The notes under the pieces: generated by a model
Told to the model about the DNA's origin: nothing
Database searches by the model: none
The model's input: the letters and a program-made list of their open reading frames with translations, nothing else
Shown: positions 45,701 through 56,850 of the stretch, in pieces
Layout: each line of letters begins with the position of its first letter
Position numbering within the stretch: position 1 is the stretch's first letter
Assembly: GCF_037975245.1 (NCBI RefSeq)
Contig: NC_092576.1
Location: forward strand, 8,821,501-8,885,500
Length of the DNA stretch: 64,000 nucleotides
Direction of reading: 5' to 3'
Origin: Apostichopus japonicus
Lineage: Eukaryota; Echinodermata; Holothuroidea; Aspidochirotida; Stichopodidae
Translations under genes and position numbers: made by a program

Positions 45701-48700
45701 CATAAAGAATTCTGTTTGGGAAGGATTGTGCAGAATTATCCTTTCCCAGATAAATCTTTCCTTCTGTCATATTTCTAGTGGAAGACAGGAGGACTACTCA
45801 CAGTCTCTTCTTATTTGGTCCCAAGTCATTATGTAGGGACGTCTCTCCCGTAGCATCTGCTCCCCCGCTGAGCCCCATGGAACGTCTAGATTTACCATCG
45901 GCCAACCCACCTCCTCTCGGTGTCTGAGCTTCCTGAAATAAAACCAATGAAATATATATAAACAAATTCAAAAACGACAGCAAAAACTTGTGGTGAGATT
46001 TAATAATCCTAACAAGTTTTACAAAAATGGTTGAAAGGGAGCGTGGGTGTTTGGCAGACTGTTTTACAAGTAGAATTCCCCTTGTTATGAGAATCTGCGT
46101 ACACTGGTAACCAGTCTCATACTTGACATATATTATGTTTACCATTCATACCCCAATTTACCACCAATATTGCTATTAGAGCTGTTACATCCATCACAAG
46201 TGAATTGCAGTCCAGCAAGTTAACGATTCCTTTTTGTGTGTTTTTTTTCTTCAAAACGACCTGGGACTTTTTCCAGAATTCATCTGTACTCACATTAAAG
46301 CATTCCATCGTGGTCTGTCGAGTGTACTCCTTCCTCTGTCTCTTAACAGGGGGTCCACTCTCTGATCCTCCTCCTCCTACTCCAACCTCCGTCTTCTCTC
46401 CTCTCGTCAAGGGTTGAGAATCAAACTCAAGACGCAGCATGCAATCCCTGAATCTTTTTAGGTGACTAGATGATGGGGGTGGTGGGGGGGGGGAAAATGA
46501 ATAAATAATACAAGCCAAGTTACTTGAGATGCTCAATGGCTGCTGTTAATGTGTAACAATGTTCTTTTGTATAGTAAGTTTTACTATTTAATTTATACCG
46601 ACCAACTAGCTGTCGGGGAAACTCCACTAAAAAAACTGATGTTATACTTTATCACCCTATCAATAGGTATATTACACTTTGAGTGCTGCTCAGCTTGAAT
46701 GACCTTTGACCTCCACCTATCTAGGATTCTTGGACTCACCATGGTGTATCTAAACTTACCGATCATGAAGTTAAAAAGAAGAAGAAACATGCCATTTTTG
46801 AAGCTATTGTGTTTAATAGGTCCTCAGACATTCAGCTCATCTGTCCATTGTCCAGCCTCAATTTCAAAATGGGTTCTTGTACTCACCAAAGTATTAAGTC
46901 CACAAAAGATACTGAGATGTTGTGGATACCATACACAAAATCACACAGGTGTGTTTTACATTCAGGCTGTATTGTTTTCCCATTGTTCAGATCCACATAA
47001 CCTTCTGAGTTCTTCTGAGGACTTGGTGATTCTTTTGAATAGATGTCTGAGGACTTGGCATTCCTTTGTTCAAGTCCCCCCCCCCTGGTCAGAATACAAA
47101 ACAAGTGCATATATACAAAAACATACATTATTATGTCCTCAAATCTTTTTTTTGCACTCACCAAGAACTGTGCAAGAGTTGCCCCCCTCCCCTCCCCCAA
47201 AAACAAAAAGACCAAGAACTTCATCTTTCATCCACAAAGATATTTGGTGATAACACTGCTACTGATTAGGTGCTTATCTAAATGACCTTTGACCTCACCT
47301 TAATACTTGCAGTATGGAGTTCATATAACAAGTATTTCCAAGGTTTCTGAGACCGGTTACTCCGGGAGTGAGCGAGGCCCACTTTCTCCTCTCGTTCCCC
47401 AACTGGCTTTTGTTGTTGGTTTCCATCGTCTGCAATACTTCATCCTCCTTGACACTCTGTAGCGCCCCTTTCCCCGATGATATCTTGGAGCCCGGTCTCT
47501 TCTTCACTCGGAGAGATCGCTTTGGTTCCTGCTTCTCATCGAGTTTGTCGCCATGGACCACTCGTTTCCACGACTGGAAGACTTTGGATAGGAGGACGAG
47601 GCGTCTGTGAACCAGAGCTGTGTGACCTTTGTCCTTCCAGAAGAAATGCTCATCATCCCTGCAATCAAAAGAAGTCATAGGACGGCATGAAGAATTAAAG
47701 AGAGGAATGAGTGTTGGCTATTGGATTGCAGCGTACCAGGGACTTAGAAATCAAGAGGAACGTTTGGATTGAGCCACTTTAGGACTCTGGGGTTAGTTAT
47801 AAGGTGAGGAACCAACATGAATTCTAGAGGAATGGTATTTAGGAAAAAGATTTTGGGGAGGGAGAGGGGGCAAAGGCAAGTACAGAACTAGATCTCAAAC
47901 TGACGAGGATGGGAAGGCACTATGACAATGAGGTTGAGGTACGGACTGGAAATCTATGGGAAAGGTGCTAAGGTAAAACAGTTGGGGAAAAGGCAAGGAC
48001 TAGATGTGGACGCAGAAGGAAGGGGACAGGGTAACATTTTCCAGTCCAGGAGAAAATTGGAACTATATGAGAATAGTACAAAGGTAAGGCCGTGGAGGGC
48101 AAAGGCAAGGACTTGAAAGAAATGGGAATGGGTGCAACATTTTGACCGTTGAGGATGAGGTATGGTAAGAATTGAGGATAAGACTGTTGGGGGAAATAAG
48201 CCTTTAGCAAATTCTCAAGATGTACACAGTGTAAGGTTTCAGCTAAAGATCGAGCAAAATTGCAACTTGTAGTTGTCAATGTCCATTTTGTCTGTATCAA
48301 TCTTGTTATTGCTCTCACCTGATTTTAAAGCTTTCACCAGTGTCAACGGAGAGCGCCCTCAGCATTCTCCTGCCACTCCTTGTAAATCTCTCGTCAAGGC
48401 TCTGTTTGGTTATGGCTTCCAAGGTGCTCCGTAGGAACATGAGATCACCAGTTACGTTATCATTGAGGACGTACTCATCACATACGTAACTGTGGGAGTG
48501 ACGGAACATTTATAATTTTAACATTCAAATTATAGTCTAATTAATCAGAGAACACTAGCCATCTGATACATGTATATGTTAACCACTCAAGTTCATTATT
48601 GATCTACAAGAACACTCCAAAGGGAAATATTCTTTATTCTAGGAGAACAGTTTAAAGTACTACTCCTTCCCCGAATGCTCATATTTAGTTTAACCGCCAG

Positions 48701-51108
48701 AAGGAGAAAACAACAACTTCAGCCCCATTATTTGTATGCAAATTAGGCTGAAACTAGAAGTGATCATTGAGAGAGTGTTTTTTACTAATTCTAGAGAATT
48801 AAAATCTATTTTAACACCAATATTTATTGATTCCTATAATACTCCAAACACTACAGTATTATAGCATGGTCATTGCTATTACACTATTCACAATGTTACT
48901 CCATACACTACAGTATTAAAATACACTTTTCACACTGTTACTTCATACACTACAGTATTACAATACACTTTTCACACTGTTACTTCATACACTACAGTAT
49001 TACAATACACTATTCACACTGTTACTTCATACACTACAGTATTACAATACACTATTCACACTATTAATTCAATGCTGTGGCAGATTACACCGCACCTTTC
49101 ATCATTTAATGCACAATGCAATTGTTCAAGTCCATTCTAAAATTCATTAAAATGTTTTGAATTTCAAGAGCAAGAGAGCCTTACAGACTAGAGGATATGA
49201 AGATGGAAGTTTGAAGTCTTTCACTGCATTCTATTTTAGATATATATTCTTTACAAATATTAGACTGCAGTTCCTCTTCTAGAGAAATAATTAATTTCCC
49301 TTCCAGTGAATGGCACTCATGGTTCACATGCTCAGAGTCTAAAATGATAAACAGCCCAACCTATCGATGCAACAAGCGCTTCTAGTCTCTCTCCATGCTT
49401 GACCGGTTCCCCCAATCCCTCTTACCAGAAGACGTATTTCTCATTGACCTCTATAGCCAGAGGATGTCCCGACTCGTCGAAGTGTCTGAGAGCGTGCTCC
49501 TCGTTATATCTGCCACAGGCAACATTAGTGCAGCTCAGACAAGCCTATGGAATAAATAGGAGAAGATAATTATTGTCAGTATGGATGGGGAGGTTTGCTA
49601 TTTGCCTGTGAGACCTGATAATGAGAGTTCTAAGGGGAAACTTGGTTGAGTGTAAAGTGTGTTTCAGTCCCAACACCGACAGCATCAGTCGTAGTACCAC
49701 TGAAGGTGTCTGTCTCTTTATGGTATCTATAATGAGATGAATTTTACATAGTGGGGCCAACTGTAGGATCTAATAACAAACAGTATACATATATATATAT
49801 GTCATTTGGGCTGCACAATTATGTTAAGTTGCTGAAAAGAAATGTGGTGAGTGCAAAAAGTCAAAAGATATCTTTGTATTTAAAAGAGATGATTACTTTA
49901 CTGTACAGTTGGCTATGTGATGCAGTCTTTAATTAGTTTAATTAAGTAGGACACACATCTGCGGCCAGTGGCGTAGCTAGGGGAGTCAAGGGAGGGCACG
50001 TGCCCCGAGCGCCGGGTTTAGGGGGGCGCTGAAATGGGAGAATGAGAGTAAAAAAAATAAGCACTTTTTAGAAAAACATGACGAAATTGATGTATGTCGT
50101 CAGGCATGAATATTTTCCAGTTACTAATAAGAATCTGAACTGAATGTAGTTGTTTTTATTAGCAAATTTATAGATTGTGATTTCTTTTCAGTCCATTTCG
50201 ACCGTTTTTTCTTTTTTTATTATTCTGTTCTGTGTTCTGTAATGACTACATGTCACATAAATTTCGGGTATTTCAGTATACAGTTCCAAGGCAGTAGATT
50301 TCGAAAGATGGAAATATCATAGGCGTAGGACCACAATTTGATTTAGGGGGGGGGGGGCTGTAACGACTAACCCGAAAAAATATAAACAAACATTTTCGCG
50401 CGCTTTGCAATTTAGTTTTCTTACAGTAGTGTTGGGGGGGGCGCAATTTTCTACTCTTGCACCCGGGCGCAAAAACCTCTAGCTACGCCACTGTCTGCCG
50501 CTAGGAAAAAAGCAACCGATTTGACACCGTTCGTCTAATCCATGAAAGAAACATGTACAATATTATCATGGTCACCTGGGTTGAAAGCATTTCTTCCTTG
50601 TACAATGACTTGCAATCTTATCAAGATTTTTAATTTAACTCTATGAAGTGCAAACTGTACTGAACTACAAAATAAGATCGCAATCAATCACAGTAAGATA
50701 TTTTCACCAAATTAATCTTTCTTGATTAATTAACTAACTAATTAAAGACTATTCTACTGACCACTTCTACTTGACCCCATACACTGCTTCTTTCACATCC
50801 TTTATACATTAAACCCCTGTGGGCAACACTCCAAGTCAGATATGATTGCTGTCCAACTTGAGCAAGAATGATACCAATCTGTGTGAGTTTCTTAGTTACA
50901 ATGCTACGAGGGAGTTTTGAACAAGAAAATCTATAATATTCAGATTGGATTTTCCTGACAAATTACATTGTTTTAATGGAATGACTCGCGATAAATTTAC
51001 CCAAACACTCTCCGTGGTTCCACAGATCCGACAATGCCATTGTTGGGGATCTAAGATGGAATGGTTGTGACCGACTCTCAGCTTGGTAACATGACGACAG
51101 TGGTCCAT
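39526..51108 (-). CDS. USP44/USP49: USP44/USP49-like ubiquitin carboxyl-terminal hydrolase (complete)
   Basis: Eleven exons join to 2052 nt (683 residues plus stop), close to the roughly 690-710 of the vertebrate paralogues USP44 and USP49. Residues 1-86 form a UBP zinc finger (C4, H6, C26, C29, C38, C41, C46, H53, H57, H63, C76, C79), which binds a free ubiquitin tail. After a basic linker comes the USP catalytic core: Cys243 in [26 protein letters not shown], two CxxC pairs in the finger region (VKCKKCGH and YECAKCNE), and His611 in GHYTAY with HCND following. The USP44/49 family removes ubiquitin from histone H2B and acts in the spindle checkpoint in vertebrates, so a nuclear deubiquitinase is expected. 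All catalytic residues are present. The 5' noncoding exon was not located. Confidence 0.95.
40261..40425 (-). CDS. USP44/USP49: USP44/49 exon 10
   Basis: 165 nt, phase 2 to 2; acceptor TTTCTCAG, donor GTAAGT. It encodes [16 protein letters not shown], then [16 protein letters not shown]. Confidence 0.95.
40722..40800 (+). repeat. tRNA-like SINE relic
   Basis: GATAGCTCAGTTGGTTCAGCG resembles a pol III A box. It is followed by a good 4-bp anticodon stem (AGGG/CCCT) with loop CTTGAAA and a degraded B box (AGTTCAGATTT). Acceptor stem pairing is not evident. It lies in a USP intron, just before exon 9, antisense to the gene. Confidence 0.45.
40826..41059 (-). CDS. USP44/USP49: USP44/49 exon 9
   Basis: 234 nt, phase 2 to 2; acceptor TTTACCCGCAG, donor GTGAGT. 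It encodes [27 protein letters not shown] (second zinc CxxC) and [12 protein letters not shown]. Confidence 0.95.
41980..42250. repeat. Dispersed repeat, second copy
   Basis: It has the same layout as 17941-18235: an (AAT)n-like start, a 'cttttatcc...ctcagaagtgctgtaggagc' body and 'ctgttccagagctgtggagc'. The two are diverged and in the same orientation. Confidence 0.45.
42638..42847 (-). CDS. USP44/USP49: USP44/49 exon 8
   Basis: 210 nt, phase 2 to 2; acceptor ATAAATAG, donor GTGAGG. It encodes [36 protein letters not shown] (first zinc CxxC), then [10 protein letters not shown]. Confidence 0.95.
43622..44090. repeat. 167-bp tandem repeat, three copies
   Basis: Units starting near 43630, 43796 and 43964 share gtaccatatagagtgtgcca, attggctgctgg, catagctatgaat and aggcttctaacatgcatatt. 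The third copy is partial. It lies in the intron between USP exons 7 and 8. Confidence 0.9.
44138..44284 (-). CDS. USP44/USP49: USP44/49 exon 7
   Basis: 147 nt, phase 2 to 2; acceptor TTCATCAACAG, donor GTTAGT. It encodes [18 protein letters not shown], then [13 protein letters not shown], the conserved Gln-Gln-Asp box of the catalytic core. Confidence 0.95.
44330..45660. repeat. 85-bp minisatellite, 16 copies
   Basis: The phrase cagaccatcagtacctccaag recurs 16 times (about 44368, 44450, 44535, 44620, 44705, 44790, 44875, 44962, 45049, 45136, 45221, 45306, 45381, 45466, 45551, 45636), a period of 84-87 bp with one or two shorter units. Two unit types alternate in blocks (tccaagaattctgatacag and tccaggaagtatgatacag). 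It fills the intron between USP exons 6 and 7. Confidence 0.96.
45802..45932 (-). CDS. USP44/USP49: USP44/49 exon 6
   Basis: 131 nt, phase 0 to 2; acceptor TATTTCAG, donor GTGAGT. It encodes a Gly/Ser-rich, probably disordered insert, [16 protein letters not shown]; vertebrate USP44 has a similar SGLSGGAS stretch here. Confidence 0.9.
46294..46465 (-). CDS. USP44/USP49: USP44/49 exon 5
   Basis: 172 nt, phase 2 to 0; acceptor CATCATCTAG, donor GTGAGT. It encodes [15 protein letters not shown], then a variable charged insert with [12 protein letters not shown] and a basic VKRQRKE that could be a nuclear signal. Confidence 0.92.
47299..47658 (-). CDS. USP44/USP49: USP44/49 exon 4 (linker and catalytic Cys)
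   Basis: 360 nt, phase 2 to 2; acceptor TGATTGCAG, donor GTGAGG. A Lys/Arg-rich linker (including [12 protein letters not shown]) precedes [18 protein letters not shown], which holds the catalytic cysteine (residue 243). Confidence 0.96.
48319..48489 (-). CDS. USP44/USP49: USP44/49 exon 3 (end of the UBP zinc finger)
   Basis: 171 nt, phase 2 to 2; acceptor CACTCCCACAG, donor GTGAGA. It encodes [18 protein letters not shown], the last zinc ligands and the conserved stretch after them, then [10 protein letters not shown] and [10 protein letters not shown]. Confidence 0.96.
48870..49065. repeat. 42-bp tandem repeat, about 4-5 copies
   Basis: Units of cactgttacttcatacacta followed by cagtattacaatacacttttca run head to tail in a USP intron. 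Open frames over it are repeat artefacts. Confidence 0.88.
49426..49544 (-). CDS. USP44/USP49: USP44/49 exon 2 (UBP zinc finger)
   Basis: 119 nt, phase 0 to 2; acceptor ATTCCATAG, donor GTAAGA. It encodes [18 protein letters not shown], then [18 protein letters not shown], with most of the zinc-binding Cys/His set. Confidence 0.96.
49966..50493. mobile_element. Non-autonomous hAT element in a USP intron
   Basis: Ends CAGTGGCGTAGCTAG (left) and its reverse complement (right) enclose 528 bp. The flanks TCTGCGGC (49958-49965) and TCTGCCGC (50494-50501) are an 8-bp target duplication with one mismatch. G-rich runs sit inside; a 'cataggcgtagga' phrase at about 50320 recalls the repeat at 23764. 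No transposase. Confidence 0.88.
51001..51108 (-). CDS. USP44/USP49: USP44/49 exon 1 coding part
   Basis: The ATG at 51108 begins [10 protein letters not shown]..., then [15 protein letters not shown] before a GTAAAT donor. The exon itself starts at about 51156 after a TTTTTTTAG acceptor, and there is an in-frame stop just before it, so a noncoding exon must lie upstream and the start is well fixed. Confidence 0.93.
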
Positions 51109-51156
51109 CGGTGCTAAAGAATACTCCAGTGGCAACAAAAGCTTCACAGCATTATC

Positions 51157-54100
51157 CTAAAAAAATAGCAAATATATCAATGAATAAATGAATGGAAGAG
51201 ACATGTAAATTACTGTTTATTACATGATGATCAGTTCTATGGTACATACAGCAAGCAAGGCTGAATACTCTTCATCAAGGATAAATAATATGGACACGCA
51301 AAAATGCTTGAAATTTCTCCGCAATGTGCATGTATATGAAGGGTTTACAACTATCTGAAGCAAGCGAGTGTTGAACAGGACGGTGCATTCTTAGTAGTAT
51401 ACAACGTTACTCTGTTTCGTGCAGTATGCATATATACAGCTTTAAGCCTACATCTAATTTACGCTAGCCATGCTAAGTACACGAAACCAAGGGTCTCCAT
51501 CCTACCTCCATACTAAGTTACAGTACTATAGACTAGAGTAACCCAAACATCTCTGGGGTAATTTTTTGTTTGATTCGGAATTCGCAATGTGGTTCCTTAA
51601 TTCTGCAAGCTTTTCGATTTCTCTGAGTTCCAGCAGACATGTGACATATGTGTATATTAACAGAGTATCTACTATCTACCACTAACATAATCTTGGTGAC
51701 ATCGTTCTTGTATTGATTTGTCCTTCGCAAGAACTTCGCAAGAACTCTTTACTGTTACACAGTAAGTCAATGGGACTTCTCCATTGAGTTAAATGTATTT
51801 GAGATGGAAATCACACACTAACAGACCATTCACTTGGTTGCCTGAAATCAGACTTGTTTTAGTTGATTTAAGTTACAGTGCTCAGTGCTACAGTATGTTA
51901 ATATGGGAGCCCCTTAATAGAAGTACAGTAGAAACCTCCACTTTGCAAACAAAGTAGTGGCTTACCCCATCATATATAGCACATACCACATGAAGGAAAG
52001 GGGGAATACCGGCTATACTAACCCATACTGTAGCAACAGAAGGCTGGCAACACACCCAATTGATACAGAAATAAAACAATGGTGTTTTGTGCAAATCCTA
52101 TTAAAAAAAAAATTGCGGAACATTTAAATATTACCAAAAATGTTACTGTTTTATCACTTTATGAGCTGCCAGGAGCAAAAAGGAAGTTTCATCGCCCAAA
52201 AACAAGCTCACAACATTTCTTAAATGGCAAGAGTAAAAACCAAATCAGCAGAATGAAAATTTGAATAGTTTGACAACATTTGGAACTCCAAAACTTCACA
52301 CATGGTAATGTGTGTGAACTAAAAATCATTCAAACTTGAATTTCATGGAAAGTGTGCAATAATTTTCAGTAAAACACAACTTCAAAACACCAAACATTCT
52401 CTACTAAGAGGAGGCCATAAAGTGAAGCAAAGCATCGATAGGGTTATAACTCATAACCACATGTAGGGCAATGTTTTATAAGGTATTCATAAGGGTACTA
52501 AAGGCATCCCAAATAATATGTATTCTCTAGAGGGCCTACAGTATCTATATGATTGGTTCCAGTATTGCAGAACACTTATTAAGTGGTACTGTACTTGTTG
52601 CCAGCCTGCCCTAATTGTTGTTCTTAGCTCAGAGTCAATGAAGTACAGATATGGGGTTAGAAGGAAGTACCACAGAAAAAGGATATTTAATCCTGATATT
52701 TTGTTGTTGCTTTTACTATTGATCCCTCATACTCATGCAGCCACAGGAGGATGGAAACTACGAAGCCAGAGTCTGGATTTGTTTAGTGGCAAGTAGACCT
52801 ATGGGGCTAAAGGTCTCTATAAATAGATGCAGTCTGTTTCATTCCAGTGTTGTGGACACTAACACTGGTCACCAAGCACTCAGTTGATATAAGAATTAAA
52901 AAGAACATCTATACAGCAAAAATCCATGACTGTTATTATTATAGGCTATATTAACTTGAGACATTTGTGCAACTCATTGTTAAACCAAGCCACATTGTAG
53001 TCAATTACACATAAAACTTGATTATTGGGGCAGGTGAAGAAATAAGGACCGAAAGAGAGGGTACAATATCCATGTGGCATGCGGCCTAGACTATGACAAT
53101 TTGATACGTGTACTTCAATGTAAAGGTGAATTAAAACTGTGGTACTAATTTAGAATCCTTACCATTCCTAACCCCTAACCCTATTCTGTACTTCCTAACC
53201 CTAATTCCTAACTCTATTCCCTACTTTCTAACCCTACTTCTTAACCCCTAACCCTACTTCCTAGCCCCTAGTAAGCTTTCCCATTCATATGGTACAGATT
53301 CTAAAGTTAGGCCAAAACTGTTTATATTCCAGTATCACCATTTTGGTATAATATGGTTGGTTAAGTATTTTTGTCAATACATAGCCTATTGTTTTTCATT
53401 TCAATAAGTTACATGTTTCTTTTCCTTAATTTGCTTACTCTGACAATATTTGAATCATAATTTGCAAGTTTATAAGTCACAGAATACTGCTGCAACATTT
53501 CTGGGGATTTATGAAGTAAAATGCTGTGCACAAAATTGCCATTTTGGACAAATGTTCAAGTGGATCAAGTGATCAACCATGATGGAGTGTTTCTATTGCT
53601 GTCACCCCCCCCCCCCCAAGGGAAAAAAAACTGCAATATGATCTGCTTCAAATATAAGTATAACCAGGCTTAAGTATGCTAACATAAAGCTTAACCATAG
53701 AGCTTCATGATTAGTGTAGCCTCTGGGCTACCACAAAAGGCACTACATGGCCTTACTTACACTGTTGGACCTATCACTAACGTTAGGCTAGTTGGCCTGT
53801 GGTAAGTTTGCGCCTAGTCTAGTACTAAAAAGCAGTAGCAGGCTATGCCTGTGGTGTAAGACAAATATCCATATAATTTTATCAGTCCAACTAGAACTAA
53901 ATGATACCTTGCCATGCTTCTGAATCCTTAATTAAGCTTAAAGCCTGAATAGCATGATTGTTAGCCTGATGACAGTAACGGACTAATGCCAATATTGGTA
54001 AACAAAGTATCGATCGGTTGATCACAGCCTACCATTAATCTTATGTATAAATGTATAACATTAGGTTAGACGAATGACATTTGCTGTGCTGTACATGGCA

Positions 54101-55090
54101 CAGCATAGTACAATAGCCATATAGCGTCAATGTACATGAAATGCACTAACAAACGAATTGGCCACCGGCACAGTGGAGATTACTTTGGTTTGCTGTCAAA
54201 ACGAAAGTTTACCAAGACACTTTACGTTTCGGTCGTTTATTCCACAGGCAGAATCACAGTAAAGATGAATGCTTTCAAAGACCAACAATTTCCCTTCTAA
54301 ACGTTCGAATGAATGATCTTGGTATGCTGCGACAACGTGTTCTGCTGTCAATACAATGCACTACGAATTAGATCGCTTGTTACTGTATATTGTGTACTGT
54401 CAATTAACTTCACTAAACAAAATGTGAATTTCGTAACAGAATTGTTCCTCTCTACAGGGAACAAGATCAAGATAAGGATTACAGAGAACAAAAGTGAGTT
54501 CAAGGCCGCAACTTAAACAGGAATAGACGGGTTCTGTGGCGTTTAATAATGATTCATTTTATAATAAATCAAGTCATCATTAGTTTATTTATTCATTCCT
54601 TATAAAAAATGAAAATATCTACAACAGTGAGCTTGGAACACGACCAAGCCATGGGTTGACGAGGGCGCTATGACAAAAGTAAGAGCGCAAAGGTGAGTTG
54701 CCAACATCTGGCGTGAACTTAGTCACAAAATTAACAGATCCTTTTGTGTTGCAGCTTGTTACCGCCACCCTAAAGGAAAAAGTTTAGCACTTTGAGGATT
54801 CATTTTCTGTCACGCATTTGAGCATTTTAGGGGATGATTTTAACATTAGTTTTCTATGGATTGAGAACTGTCCTATCGTTTATAATCATATTAGTGTGAT
54901 CCTGGGTCATAAGTTTATATATTAATCCAGTGTGATCGTAGGAAGGTACTTTTGAGAGGGGGGGGGGGGGGGCTGAAGACTGATGGCCGGCCTGGGGGAG
55001 GGGTCTAAGGGGTGTCCCCCTCCCCTTTGTAATATTTTGCATTTTCCAGGTGGCCGCAGGTGCAATTTGGTGCAATATAGCACACTTCAA
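51157..55090. other. Upstream of the USP gene, no gene resolved
   Basis: It should contain the noncoding first exon and promoter of the USP gene, but I could not place them. It includes a telomere-like stretch at 53.16-53.28 kb and short open frames without coding character. Confidence 0.4.
53158..53275. repeat. Degenerate CCTAACCC-type (telomere-like) repeat
   Basis: About ten imperfect units such as cctaacccctaaccctattc and ctaaccctacttcttaaccc. CCCTAA is the metazoan telomere motif, so this may be an interstitial telomere-like tract, strongly diverged, or just a related minisatellite. Confidence 0.6.
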
Positions 55091-56850
55091 CACCCACTCC
55101 ATTCAGTGTTCGACTTATGGCCAAAAAATTGCATAGCAACAAATTTCGACAATTGCTATACAATATTTTTGTTGCATAGCAGTTCCCCAATATTGAATAG
55201 CAGTTTTGAAATTACCACAAAACGGACCAAATGTTGGCGATCAATGTATTAACTAGAAAATGTTTGTTTATTATTATTATTTATACTAGTGTTGCTACGA
55301 TAATCGTTTTCAATATCGGTATCGGCCGATATTTGCAATATCGGCAGCATATCGGTATCGGTAAAATTTTGACTAATTGCCGATAACAGCAAACCGATAT
55401 TGAACTTTTCTTTTTAACAGCAGAGCTACCTGTACTTATTTATACTTGCAATGATTTGTTAATCTGCCCAAGACGATCCATTTCTTTAGCGTCAGTTAAA
55501 CTCAGATTCATTTTCGATTAATATCCATGGAAACCTGACTCTCCGTAACATCTAAAAACACGTCTACGGCGCGCGAATATAACCAATGACCTTTGTGAAC
55601 CTTGGCCTACACACAGCATTAGTGCAGCAAATAATCGCTGTTCTAACCATTCATTTCCTCAAAGGCCTCCGTGAAAACCTTGAACATGATGCATACAGTA
55701 ACTGCACAGTTCAGCAGTGTTGGAAAACCTTGTTCAATTTCCCGCGAACACACTGCCGATTTCCCGCCGGTGTTCGCCTGCCTAGCACGCGTAACGTGCG
55801 AGCATAAAGGCGTGGTGTCCAGGGGCCCGTCTTAGGGCTATGGTGGAGTCATGGGGTAGGACCCCTCGTGGGGATCCTGGGGGCGCAAGCCCCCGAAAAT
55901 TGTTGTCATTTTTTGCGATGTCTGGCGATGAAAAAATTCGCAGTTGAGGATGCAAAATACTGACAACTTTCTTTATTTAAATTGTCACGAAACTGATGAA
56001 AATTTTAAAATGACAAGTTAAAGTAGCTATATTATGTTATAAAATGAAAAGAGATTTAATCTGTCTTTCAATCTTTAAAAAGTGCAACTTACAAAACTTC
56101 CGATATTATGAAACAAACAACGTTCAGCAAAGCCCCGTTTCTAGACTGCCTAACAATGAATAGCGTGCACTATGCGTACATTTTTACAACTGCAGTGTTT
56201 AACCCTATACCCAACTACTGTACCACGGTACATGTGCTGCGAATTTGCCCAGGTACCTTCCCAACAACTGTGAGCTCATCCCCTGTGTAACACCTGTTTG
56301 TTAACATTTTTTGGCACGTTGCCAGGGAACCTTTTAGTTACGTGAAATCCGTAACCGCCGAGGTGGTTAGGCTATTTGCTTTACACTTAACTATGGTAGG
56401 ATATTATTTTTTCAGGTTTTTTTTTTCGCTATACGGTCAAGTGAATAAGTTGTACATTGAGTATAAACTCAATAAATTATAACTTCTACATTATGATCGA
56501 CAGTTCGTAAGTTAAGGTTTGAGTGTTTGCTCCCAAATCTGACTAGGAACTTGTATCGCACAAATCGGCACAATGTGCGATGCTGATTTGGAAACGTCTC
56601 GCAAGTTTGTCGTTTTGGATCGCATTTTGCGATGCGATACCGGAAAAATCGAACACTGACTCCATTTTGTATTTTCATCTGGCCTTATAAGATGCAATTG
56701 GTGCTCCAAAAGAGATTTTTTTTCTCATTTGAAAATAAAAAAAGGGGTTTTCTGACTTGCGAAGCGGGGGGGGGGGGGCGGCGGAATGATACTTCCGCCA
56801 CTCCATATTTTTCACTGGGGGATGGCCCCCCGGTTCCTACGCCCTAGTAT
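54930..56850. mobile_element. Older repeat split by the hAT insertion
   Basis: The parts left (about 54940-55103) and right (56667 to about 56845) of the hAT element belong together: both have long G runs, gggggaggggtctaagggg or ggggatggccccccgg phrases, and outer cgtaggaa / ttcctacg words. The left part also resembles the inside of the element at 30677-31617 (gatgcaatttggtgc versus ggtgcaatttggtgc). Its outer ends are not exact. Confidence 0.5.
55104..56658. mobile_element. hAT element with perfect 8-bp target duplication
   Basis: Ends CAGTGTTCGA (left) and TCGAACACTG (right) are flanked by the identical octamer ACTCCATT (55096-55103 and 56659-56666), a hAT hallmark. Length 1555 bp. It carries an internal stretch, gttgctacgataatcg with repeated tatcggtatcgg, at about 55289-55400 and a ccaggggcccgtc phrase at 55819, probable further nested pieces. 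No intact transposase frame is seen. Confidence 0.85.

Noticed and set aside
46699-47250. 183-codon plus-strand open frame, the longest single frame in the window
   Set aside because: It lies antisense in the USP intron between exons 4 and 5, over poly-C and repeated 'ctcacc' and 'tgaggacttgg' words, has no domain-like pattern, and the genuine gene on the other strand is well supported.
48873-49067. [12 protein letters not shown] repeat protein
   Set aside because: It arises from the 42-bp tandem repeat in a USP intron, with no start context or homology.
52518-52796. 92-codon frame with a poly-Leu stretch
   Set aside because: The LLLLLLL run comes from a tttgttgttgctttta tract; there are no conserved features or splice support.
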